Assembly (NCBI GenBank): GCA_045601465.1
Contig: JAZRZU010000077.1
Span: forward strand, 1 to 6,034
Direction: 5' to 3'
Length of the DNA: 6,034 nucleotides
From: RGIG3009 sp045601465
GTDB lineage: Bacteria; Bacillota; Clostridia; Oscillospirales; Acutalibacteraceae
Part shown: piece after piece, positions 1-5,085 of the stretch
How positions within the stretch are numbered: the first letter of the stretch is position 1
Layout: every line of letters starts with the position of its first letter
Notes under the pieces: generated by a model
The model's database searches: none
The model's input: the letters and a program-made list of their open reading frames with translations, nothing else
What the model was told of the DNA's origin: nothing
Translations under genes and position numbers: made by a program

Positions 1-71
1 ATACCTACTACAAGAACATATAAAGACTTGTGCTGCTGAATTAATTCAAACAAATCTGAAATCCAGTTCAT
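1..71 (-). CDS. Partial hypothetical protein, N-terminus only (runs off left edge)
   Basis: A minus-strand reading frame opens with ATG at 71-69 and stays open to the window edge, giving 23 residues that begin MNWISDLFELIQQHKSLYVL. An AGAGGT Shine-Dalgarno-like sequence (minus strand, 81-76) sits 4 nt before the ATG, slightly close but usable. The peptide starts with an amphipathic-looking stretch and turns hydrophobic (LYVLVVG), which could be the start of a membrane segment. It lies downstream of the tRNA remnant and its terminator, so it would be a chromosomal flanking gene and not part of the mobile element. A plus-strand frame is also open from 2 to 73, so the strand is not certain. Function not recognised. 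Confidence 0.4.
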   Translation of the reverse strand, partial: MNWISDLFELIQQHKSLYVLVVG

Positions 72-127
72 AGAAACCTCTTTTGTAAGTCCGTAAATGA
101 AAATACCTCAAAAATTTAGTTTTCTTC

Positions 128-161
128 AAAAAAGGGTTGCAATTAACCGTTGCAACCCTTT
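128..161 (-). terminator. Rho-independent terminator behind the tRNA-Pro 3' end
   Basis: Positions 131-142 and 150-161 form a perfect 12-bp inverted repeat (core GGGTTGCAA / TTGCAACCC) around a 7-nt loop. Read on the minus strand the hairpin is followed by six T residues (complement of 128-133). The outermost pairs touch the tRNA CCA end. This fits the natural transcription terminator of the tRNA gene, and so supports the sequence to the left being the original downstream flank. Confidence 0.8.
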
Positions 162-205
162 GGTCCGAGTGACAGGGATCGAACCTGCGGCCTGATGGTC
201 CCAAA
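161..205 (-). tRNA. tRNA-Pro(UGG), 3' fragment only
   Basis: On the minus strand this reads as the 3' part of a tRNA. The parts are: anticodon loop TTTGGGA (205-199, anticodon TGG = proline), 3' anticodon strand CCATC (198-194), variable loop AGGCC (193-189), T stem and loop GCAGG-TTCGATC-CCTGT (188-172), acceptor 3' strand CACTCGG (171-165), discriminator A and encoded CCA (164-161). The T stem pairs fully (one G-U). Beyond 205 the sequence should continue with a strand pairing to CCATC, but it reads AACTC on the minus strand, and no D arm or 5' acceptor strand (CCGAGTG) follows. The gene is therefore cut exactly at the 5' edge of the anticodon loop. This is a non-functional remnant, and the working copy is expected at the other end of the element. 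Confidence 0.85.
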
Positions 206-240
206 GAGTTTCTGGAACGTTTTTCTGCTAAGAAAGCGTT
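199..240. other. Putative attachment-site junction (element end)
   Basis: Identity to tRNA-Pro stops at 205/206, inside the anticodon arm, a common crossover region for tyrosine recombinases that use tRNA genes. Just inside the presumed element lies an imperfect inverted repeat (216-226 AACGTTTTTCT against 231-240 AGAAAGCGTT) that could contribute to recombinase binding. Because the 3' fragment keeps its own terminator to the left, the left side is read as chromosome and the right side as element. The exact core and crossover cannot be fixed without the other end. Confidence 0.6.
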
Positions 241-326
241 ATTTCGGCTCTTTTTAGCCTATATTTTGCCTTTTTCTGCCCTTTTTGCTCTGATTTTTAC
301 GATGAAATTTTCTGTTCTTTTTCCAT

Positions 327-350
327 AAGTGGTCAAATAAGTGGTCAAAT
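327..350. repeat. Perfect tandem 12-bp direct repeat, candidate integrase arm-type sites
   Basis: AAGTGGTCAAAT occurs twice back to back (327-338 and 339-350) with no mismatch and no spacer. It lies about 120 bp inside the presumed att junction. In Tn916-type elements the tyrosine integrase binds short direct repeats (arm-type sites) near the element ends with its N-terminal domain, and the position, length and tandem layout here fit that role. The role is inferred, since the integrase is not in the window. Confidence 0.55.
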
Positions 351-354
351 ACGA

Positions 355-396
355 AAGCCACCCGAAAACTTTTACGAATTCGGGTGGCTTATTTTT
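355..396 (+). terminator. Rho-independent terminator at the element end
   Basis: AAGCCACCCGAA (355-366) pairs perfectly with TTCGGGTGGCTT (379-390), a 12-bp GC-rich stem with a 12-nt loop, followed by ATTTTTG on the plus strand. The minus-strand side has a poorer T run, so rightward termination is favoured. No plus-strand gene precedes it in the window. It probably stops transcription entering from the chromosome or, in the excised circle, from the opposite element end. Confidence 0.75.
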
Positions 397-548
397 GTCT
401 CTTGTCACCGTCAGTTTAACTCTGTTCGGAAATAAAGTCAAGTCATTTGCAGATTAATTTGTCACCTATTTATCCTCCTCGGTTGTTGTATATATAGTGT
501 CACAAAATCGAAAGATTTTTCGTTATTAGTATGTGGAGGTGTATTCAA

Positions 549-878
549 ATGGGATTACGAATAGTTTTTGCAAATCGGTATATTAAACAAGGAGATGTGT
601 TTCACTTAGCCAAAGAGTATTATAGATACATAGTGAAGCACCCAAAGATAGAGAACCGAAAAGACTGGTGTCAACTTAAATCTGCAGCGGAGAATATAAT
701 CGTTTGGCATCGGATGAAATCAAGTTACTGTGAACCAGTTAGCGAAACCGATTATCGAGATTTTTTACGATTCTATACTTCCCTTGAGGTGAAAGATAGA
801 AATATATTGTTTGTACCATCAAGAAAGTCAAGAATATATTTAATTCGTGTAAATAAAATAATAAATCAAAATCAATAG
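549..878 (+). CDS. Small basic hypothetical protein (109 aa)
   Basis: The start is placed at ATG 549 because GGAGGT (535-540) lies 8 nt upstream. The in-frame ATG at 531 precedes this Shine-Dalgarno sequence and is unlikely to be used. The product is lysine/arginine- and tyrosine-rich (starts MGLRIVFANRYIKQGDVFHL) with no signal peptide or membrane segment. The middle looks helical (residues about 15-60) and the C-terminus looks strand-rich (ILFVPSRKSRIYLIRVN). I recognise no family. The basic charge would suit a nucleic-acid-binding role, but that is a guess. The gene is visibly more AT-rich than the operon from 941 onwards and is followed at once by a hairpin with a U-tract, so it looks like a separate unit or a leader gene. 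Confidence 0.6.
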   Translation: MGLRIVFANRYIKQGDVFHLAKEYYRYIVKHPKIENRKDWCQLKSAAENIIVWHRMKSSYCEPVSETDYRDFLRFYTSLEVKDRNILFVPSRKSRIYLIRVNKIINQNQ

Positions 879-885
879 TCAACCC

Positions 886-919
886 AAGCTATCATAGAAA
901 ATGTGATGGCTTTTTATTT
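886..919 (+). terminator. Intergenic hairpin with U-tract (terminator or attenuator)
   Basis: Positions 886-896 and 902-912 form an 11-bp stem with two G-U pairs and a GAAAA loop, followed by TTTTTATTT (911-919). It starts 7 nt after the stop codon of the 109-aa gene. Only 21 nt separate its U-tract from the next start codon at 941, and no promoter fits there. The downstream operon must therefore be reached by read-through, making an attenuation point plausible. Confidence 0.65.
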
Positions 920-940
920 CTGTAGAAAGGAGAATGCAAA

Positions 941-1678
941 ATGCGAGAGCAAACAAATCTAAATGGTGTGAAATCAGTTGCAAAAGCGTTGCTTATGCTT
1001 GACATTCATTTGACTGACTACTCACCTGTAATTGTTCAGCACCCCTTCACATCAAGCGGAATGGTGGCAGCTCCCACTGAAAACGGACTCGCAATGTTGG
1101 ATATCACCCAAGGAGATGAGAACTTAAATGCATGGCGTGGGCTGATGGTGAAGCAAATCGATCAAGCAAAAAATGCCTATCATATTTATATGATGCTAAA
1201 CAAACCATACGCACTTTCATTCCTCAGCCTTGCAGAACCCCATCTGTCGCAAAAGGACTTTTCTGAAATATTAGCAGATGCATGGATCCGGTCAGAAAAT
1301 CCAAATATGGATAAGAACTTCGTAAAGAAAAACCTCGTGGATATGTTCAAGAAAGCAGACAAATCCATTTTGATGGACGGCGAAGAAAAAGAACAGTTTG
1401 ATAGTTTTGAAGATACCGTAACTATATATCGCGGTGTGACTTCGTATAACGCAAAGAACATCAAAGCTCTATCTTGGACAACCGACTATCAGACGGCCGA
1501 ATGGTTCGCACATAGATTCGGTGAAGACGGAACGGTATATCAAGCACAGATTGGCAAGGAACATATCCTTGCTTTTTTTAATGGCAGAAACGAGTCGGAA
1601 GTAATTGTGGATCCCAAGCACCTAACCAATATCACTGAAGCTCAAGATATGAGCAATGGAATGACAATGAAACAGTAA
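941..1678 (+). CDS. ADP-ribosyltransferase-like protein (R-S-ExE type)
   Basis: The start is supported by AAAGGAG (926-932), 8 nt before the ATG. The C-terminal half carries the pattern of arginine-type ADP-ribosyltransferases in the right order and spacing: TIYRG with Arg164, LSWTTD with Ser178 (the S-x-T element, residues 178-181), a helix TAEWFAHRF after it, and NESEVIV with Glu218 and Glu220 forming an ExE. In that fold the arginine and serine hold NAD+ and the second glutamate is catalytic. The N-terminal part (about 1-155) looks largely helical and I cannot assign it. No signal peptide or membrane segment is visible, so it probably acts in the cytoplasm. It is the first gene of the rightward operon, 15 nt ahead of the next. 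Activity and target are inferred; I recall similar proteins in Firmicutes phages and ICEs, usually unnamed. Confidence 0.65.
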   Translation: MREQTNLNGVKSVAKALLMLDIHLTDYSPVIVQHPFTSSGMVAAPTENGLAMLDITQGDENLNAWRGLMVKQIDQAKNAYHIYMMLNKPYALSFLSLAEPHLSQKDFSEILADAWIRSENPNMDKNFVKKNLVDMFKKADKSILMDGEEKEQFDSFEDTVTIYRGVTSYNAKNIKALSWTTDYQTAEWFAHRFGEDGTVYQAQIGKEHILAFFNGRNESEVIVDPKHLTNITEAQDMSNGMTMKQ

Positions 1679-1693
1679 AGGAGAAGAACTCAA

Positions 1694-2257
1694 ATGAAAG
1701 AAACCTATAAAGTAAAATTACCCAAGCATATCGTTATCGGCGATCCGAACTACTTTAAAGAATTTACCGGTAGCGAATTGGAACGGCTTACAGTCGACTA
1801 CGACGTATCAAAGAACTTTACGGATGCAAGAGTAACTATTGAGTCTTCCCCGTGCGAAGATATGCCGGAGTTGACGTTGCTTGATATGACCATCTATCTT
1901 GCACCGAAGTCAACGATGCATACCTACCTCGAAGGTATGATCTATAAGTCGCAAAACCATACAGAGAAAGATATCGGTGTCGATACGGCCAAGTATCTGT
2001 TAGAGGTGGATGGTAAAAGCGACACCATCTATACTGCAGCAGACGGATGCTGGGGTTCGTTCCAAGAAATTTTCCGTGAGATGAATGGTAAAAAGATGGT
2101 TGATGCTGTAATCATCAACCTTGGCTTCCCCGATGACTTTGAGGATATTGATAGACTGCGAGAGCGAGTCAATTATTTCTTCGAAGAAGTAGAACAAGTA
2201 CCAAATGCATTTGAGGACGAAGACGAAATAATGAATATTGGAGGGATTCAGCAATGA
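1694..2257 (+). CDS. Hypothetical acidic protein (187 aa)
   Basis: A Shine-Dalgarno sequence AAAGGAG (1677-1683) lies 10 nt before the ATG and overlaps the upstream stop codon. The protein opens with YKVKLPKHIVIGDPNYF and has short motifs that look conserved-domain-like: GDP (16-18), IGVDTAKY (94-101) and DGCWG (117-121). It ends in a strongly acidic tail (about 146-180). It has no signal peptide or membrane segment. It is reminiscent of unnamed ICE-borne cytoplasmic proteins; I cannot place it in a family. Its stop overlaps the next start as ATGA, so the two are probably translationally coupled. In this neighbourhood an accessory or anti-defence role is possible but unproven. Confidence 0.75.
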   Translation: MKETYKVKLPKHIVIGDPNYFKEFTGSELERLTVDYDVSKNFTDARVTIESSPCEDMPELTLLDMTIYLAPKSTMHTYLEGMIYKSQNHTEKDIGVDTAKYLLEVDGKSDTIYTAADGCWGSFQEIFREMNGKKMVDAVIINLGFPDDFEDIDRLRERVNYFFEEVEQVPNAFEDEDEIMNIGGIQQ

Positions 2258-3105
2258 TAAATGCTATTATCAATCACAAAGACAATACAGCAGTGGTCGA
2301 ATTTCCGATGGATCTGTACAAGCTGTATCAGGACCTTCACGACATCGGTTATCAAGGCGGCCCACACAGAGTAAAACTGACCGATAATGAAGAAGACGAT
2401 ATCCGTGTGAAGCTTTATTCCGATAACGACTTTGGTAACCATCTGATTCGACTGTTCAAGGAAACCGATACATTGGAAGACGTGCATACGGTGGTTGGTG
2501 CAATCGACATCGCACCGGATGAAGTTAAAGAGCAGCTTGAAGAATATGTGCTTCACGACCAGCTCGATACCAAAGAGGAATTGTTCAGAACCCTAAGAGA
2601 ACTGAAAGAAGCCAACGCACCAATCGTAACTACTTTCTACTGTCCTTTGAGTGGTCAGTTTTATGATACGGAAGATGGTGGTATGAATGATGTGGACGGC
2701 CGATATCTGAGTGACTATCAGGATGAAATCCAAGAAAAGTTGGAACGTGAGCAGAATCCCGATTTTGAACTCGGCGACTACATCACTGACCATCCTACCG
2801 CAAACGCTAAGTTAAAAATGGCGGTGTGGTCTGTCGAGGAAATCGGCGGTGTTCTTTACGGCAGAATTGATTGCCGTTCTGCTGAATCTTTTACGGCAGA
2901 AGAAATCGCAGCTATCAAAGACGGTATCACCGGTCAGAATAGTGATGGATTCGGCGAAGGTTTTGAACAGAGAGAAATCCCCACAGACGATGGAGATATG
3001 TATGTCTCGTTCTGGCACCCCGGCGATGATTATTTCATCTATACCCAAGAGGAAATGGATGAGTATGTAAATCAAGGCGAAGGCTTCAAGATGGGAGGAA
3101 TGTAA
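2254..3105 (+). CDS. ArdA-like (antirestriction) multidomain protein, 283 aa
   Basis: The ATG at 2254 overlaps the upstream TGA (ATGA) and has GGAGGG (2240-2245) 8 nt before it. The product is very acidic. Residues about 13-105 follow the ArdA-type layout: a strand ending in EFPMD (16-20), a helix LYKLYQDLHDIG, a charged linker, then an acidic helical stretch rich in Asp/Glu. ArdA proteins are elongated DNA mimics that bind and block type I restriction enzymes. Residues about 125-180 and the C-terminus, with GQNSDGFGEGFEQREI (227-242) and DMYVSFWHPGDDYFIYTQEEM, form one or two further regions seen, as far as I recall, in other Clostridia mobile-element proteins of unknown function. It is longer than classical ArdA (about 165-170 aa), so this would be a fusion. 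ArdA relationship is moderate confidence; blocking of restriction is inferred. Confidence 0.6.
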   Translation: MINAIINHKDNTAVVEFPMDLYKLYQDLHDIGYQGGPHRVKLTDNEEDDIRVKLYSDNDFGNHLIRLFKETDTLEDVHTVVGAIDIAPDEVKEQLEEYVLHDQLDTKEELFRTLRELKEANAPIVTTFYCPLSGQFYDTEDGGMNDVDGRYLSDYQDEIQEKLEREQNPDFELGDYITDHPTANAKLKMAVWSVEEIGGVLYGRIDCRSAESFTAEEIAAIKDGITGQNSDGFGEGFEQREIPTDDGDMYVSFWHPGDDYFIYTQEEMDEYVNQGEGFKMGGM

Positions 3106-3108
3106 TAT

Positions 3109-3450
3109 ATGGCTGTACGCTTTTCGGCGGTTAAGTTAACTGCCAATGAACAGGAATGCAAACTGCTTGTAAGCGGTGTGCCTACAAGTCTCAGTGACCT
3201 CGAAGGTTGGAGAATGTTTGAAAACTTCGTAGGAGAGTTTGACGAAGATACAAAAATCAATGTTCAGGTGGATACCTATCTGTACGGCGAAGGTGAAATC
3301 TTTGATGCAACTCCCGAAGAAGTGGCATATATGATGAAACGACAAGCAGATGATTCCGATTTTCTCAACAGTAGGTGCAGCAATCTCGGAGTATTGGAAT
3401 ACGATGCAGATTGGTCACCGACAGAACTATTTGGAATGGAGATGAACTGA
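3109..3450 (+). CDS. Hypothetical acidic protein (113 aa)
   Basis: The gene begins 3 nt after the preceding stop, with GGGAGG (3093-3098) 10 nt before the ATG. The sequence starts MAVRFSAVKLTANEQECKLL and alternates predicted strands (KINVQVDTYLYGEGEIFDAT, 49-68) with a helix (PEEVAYMMKRQADDSDFLNS, 69-88). It is acidic, soluble and has no export signal. I do not recognise a family. Its position between an ArdA-like gene and a DUF4314 gene, with 1 nt to the next ATG-containing junction, makes it part of the same operon. Confidence 0.75.
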   Translation: MAVRFSAVKLTANEQECKLLVSGVPTSLSDLEGWRMFENFVGEFDEDTKINVQVDTYLYGEGEIFDATPEEVAYMMKRQADDSDFLNSRCSNLGVLEYDADWSPTELFGMEMN

Positions 3451-3451
3451 T

Positions 3452-3775
3452 ATGAGTATTTACTCAGATTGGAGCGCACAAGCAAAACGCTCAAGAGAAC
3501 AGTATCCGCCCGGCACAAGAATCGAACTGCTTGGGATGGAAGATCCGTTCTCACCCATCGCACCCGGAACCCGTGGCACAGTCGACCACGTTGATGATGC
3601 CGGACAACTTCACATGCGATGGGATAACGGACGAACACTTGCAGTTATCCCCGGCGAAGACTCTTTCAGAAAACTGACTGAGGAAGAAATCGCAGAGGAA
3701 CAGAAGCAAGAAACCGAACAGGAAAACAACGAGAATATGGACGAGGACGATAGCGCCCCCGTCATGAGTATGTGA
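3452..3775 (+). CDS. DUF4314 domain protein (107 aa)
   Basis: Residues about 17-75 (YPPGTRIELLGMEDPFSPIA, then PGTRGTV, a glycine turn, and HMRWDNGRTLAVIPGEDSF) match the DUF4314 family as I know it: a small strand-rich domain common on Clostridia ICEs and phages, often near methyltransferase or ArdA genes. The function of DUF4314 is not established. The tail (77-101) is almost entirely Glu, Gln, Asp and Asn and probably disordered. The gene starts 1 nt after the previous stop, with GGAGATG (3438-3444) upstream. It has no signal peptide. The acidic tail is in keeping with the acidic character of the neighbouring proteins. Confidence 0.85.
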   Translation: MSIYSDWSAQAKRSREQYPPGTRIELLGMEDPFSPIAPGTRGTVDHVDDAGQLHMRWDNGRTLAVIPGEDSFRKLTEEEIAEEQKQETEQENNENMDEDDSAPVMSM

Positions 3776-3813
3776 GGTGAAGTAAAGAATAAAAGGTAGA
3801 GGTCGGATGCCAT

Positions 3814-5085
3814 ATGAGTATCCGATTTTTTGATATGTTCTCTGGCATCGGAGGATTCCGTTCGGGACTTGAACGAATAGGCGGTTTTGAATGTATCGGA
3901 CATTGCGAAATCGATAAGTATGCAAACCAAGCCTATAACGCCATTTACGAACCGAAAGGAGAAATCTATTATGAAGATGCAAGAACAATCAACCCTAACG
4001 AATTACCCGATATCGACCTTATTTGCGCAGGATTTCCTTGTCAGGCTTTTTCAATTGCTGGACTGCGAGGTGGATTTAACGACTCAAGAGGAACTTTATT
4101 CTTTGAGATTGCCCGAATTGCCGCCGTTAAAAGACCTCCATTTTTGCTCCTTGAAAATGTTCCCGGACTCCTATCGCATGACGGCGGCTGGACGTTTGCG
4201 ACCATCCTCACTTCGCTTTCTGAATTGGGGTACGATGTCGCATGGCAAGTGCTTAACAGCAAGAATTTCGGAGTTCCCCAATCCCGAAAGAGAGTGTATA
4301 TTATCGGATATCTTAGAGAACGATGTCCCGGAGAAATACTTTCTTTCACAGAGTCAAATGTTAAGGCTCTTGAACAAATCCTTCCCGGACGTGAAGGTGA
4401 CCGAGTTTACTCAACAGACGGAGTCTCTATCACCCTCACAAGTAATGCCGGAGGATTCGGAGGTAAAACCGGACTATACGAAATGAGCTTGCCAATTAAG
4501 TCTCTGACCAAGTCGGGATATCAGATCGCACACCCCGGAGATAGCATTGACCTTGCCTATCCGAACCTTAATACACGGAGAGGTAGAGTTGGTGATCAAA
4601 TCGCTCATACCATTACACCCGGTGCAACACAGGGTGTATTTTTTATTGATATGAACGAGGGTGCAAAGTTGACAGAACACGCTCGCTGTATTACAGCAAG
4701 GCAAGATTCGGGAATCAGCAAACACAAAGGCGAACATTCGGGTGTATTCATCGAAGAAACAAGAGCTGTCCTTACTCCCGACCGTGAAAACAAACGGCAG
4801 CAAGGCAGACGTTTCAAAGAGAATGAAGAACCGATGTTTACAATCACCGCACAAGATAGGCATGGCGTAATGCGCTACGGTAGAGTTCGCAGACTGATGC
4901 CTATTGAGTGTTGGCGCCTACAAGGTTTCACAGATGAGCAGTTTTACAAAGCGGTGGCAACAGGTCTCAAGGATGGTCGTCTATACAAGATGGCAGGTAA
5001 TGCAGTCAGCGTACCAGTCATTTCTGCTTTAGGAATGTTCATCAAATCAATCGCAGAAAAGCATAACATTGGAGGTGAAAACTAA
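3814..5085 (+). CDS. DNA (cytosine-5-)-methyltransferase, phage/ICE type
   Basis: This enzyme transfers a methyl group from S-adenosylmethionine to C5 of cytosine in a specific DNA sequence. All key motifs are present: motif I FDMFSGIGGF (6-15), motif IV GFPCQAFS with catalytic Cys76, motif VI ENV (114-116), motif VIII QSRKRVYIIG (156-165), motif IX RRLMPIECWRLQGF (359-372) and motif X GNAVSVPV (395-402). The target-recognition region (about 170-355) contains a repeated ITLT/TITP/CITA/TITA pattern. Length (423 aa) is normal for the family. An RBS-like AGAGGT (3798-3803) lies 10 nt before ATG. No restriction endonuclease follows; the next gene overlaps its stop codon (TAATG). A solitary methyltransferase among antirestriction genes suggests protection of the element's DNA on entering a new host. 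The recognised sequence cannot be predicted from here. Confidence 0.97.
   Translation: MSIRFFDMFSGIGGFRSGLERIGGFECIGHCEIDKYANQAYNAIYEPKGEIYYEDARTINPNELPDIDLICAGFPCQAFSIAGLRGGFNDSRGTLFFEIARIAAVKRPPFLLLENVPGLLSHDGGWTFATILTSLSELGYDVAWQVLNSKNFGVPQSRKRVYIIGYLRERCPGEILSFTESNVKALEQILPGREGDRVYSTDGVSITLTSNAGGFGGKTGLYEMSLPIKSLTKSGYQIAHPGDSIDLAYPNLNTRRGRVGDQIAHTITPGATQGVFFIDMNEGAKLTEHARCITARQDSGISKHKGEHSGVFIEETRAVLTPDRENKRQQGRRFKENEEPMFTITAQDRHGVMRYGRVRRLMPIECWRLQGFTDEQFYKAVATGLKDGRLYKMAGNAVSVPVISALGMFIKSIAEKHNIGGEN
3971..4486 (+). other. Overlapping second-frame ORF inside the methyltransferase gene (171 aa, uncertain)
   Basis: A different plus-strand frame is open for about 200 codons inside the methyltransferase. 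A perfect Shine-Dalgarno sequence AAAGGAGA (3955-3962) lies 8-9 nt before an in-frame ATG at 3971. The predicted product has a protein-like sequence: AQDFLVRLFQLLD, LKDLHFCSLKMF, LNWGTMSHGKCLTARISEFP and CILSDILENDVPEKYFLSQSQ. I recall closely similar wording in unnamed phage/ICE proteins. It could be a real overlapping gene. It could equally be a shadow that looks conserved because the methyltransferase motifs IV-VIII constrain the same DNA, and databases hold shadow ORFs from related genes. I keep it as an uncertain feature, not a firm gene. Confidence 0.3.

Larger units (their letters stand above)
206..548. other. Non-coding element end: pyrimidine-rich repeats, direct repeats, terminator, leader
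   Basis: This stretch has no gene I can support. It contains a T/C-rich segment (about 245-322) with repeated CTTTTT(C/G)TG-like words, the tandem 12-bp repeat (327-350), a strong terminator (355-396) and the leader of the next gene. A minus-strand ORF (441-259) covers most of it, but it runs through the tandem repeat and the terminator hairpin and has no clear ribosome binding site, so I do not call it. A possible extended -10 (TGTATATATA, 487-496) lies about 50 nt before the gene at 549, without a good -35. A small AAAATC-GAAA-GATTTT hairpin (504-519) lies in the leader. Confidence 0.5.

Noticed and set aside
2..73. Plus-strand open frame ending at TAG 71-73, a possible C-terminus of a gene entering from the left
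   Set aside because: Short and without supporting features. The minus-strand frame over the same bases has an ATG with a Shine-Dalgarno-like sequence and is preferred.
259..441. Minus-strand 60-aa ORF with a YLTTYLTTYGKR segment
   Set aside because: The repeated TTYLTTY is simply the translation of the tandem 12-bp DNA repeat, and the ORF also passes through the perfect terminator hairpin. No clear ribosome binding site precedes it. I read the DNA as sites, not as a gene.
447..475. Possible promoter TTGCAG with 17-nt spacing to TTATCC
   Set aside because: The -10 match is poor. The TGTATATATA at 487-496 is a better candidate, though also without a good -35.
2000..2556. Minus-strand ORFs opposite the 187-aa and ArdA-like genes
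   Set aside because: Phe/Ile/His-rich products typical of antisense reading of acidic genes; no start signals.
3807..3833. Eight-codon ORF (ATG at 3807) overlapping the methyltransferase start, possible leader peptide
   Set aside because: The only Shine-Dalgarno candidate is too close to this ATG and fits the ATG at 3814 better. Such short ORFs arise by chance.
3551..3988. Long minus-strand ORFs opposite DUF4314 and the methyltransferase start
   Set aside because: Antisense shadows of well-supported genes, with no ribosome binding site and no recognisable domain.
3814..5085. Classical type II restriction-modification system
   Set aside because: No endonuclease gene flanks the methyltransferase within the window. 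Both neighbours are other small or ArdA-like proteins, so a solitary enzyme is the better reading here.
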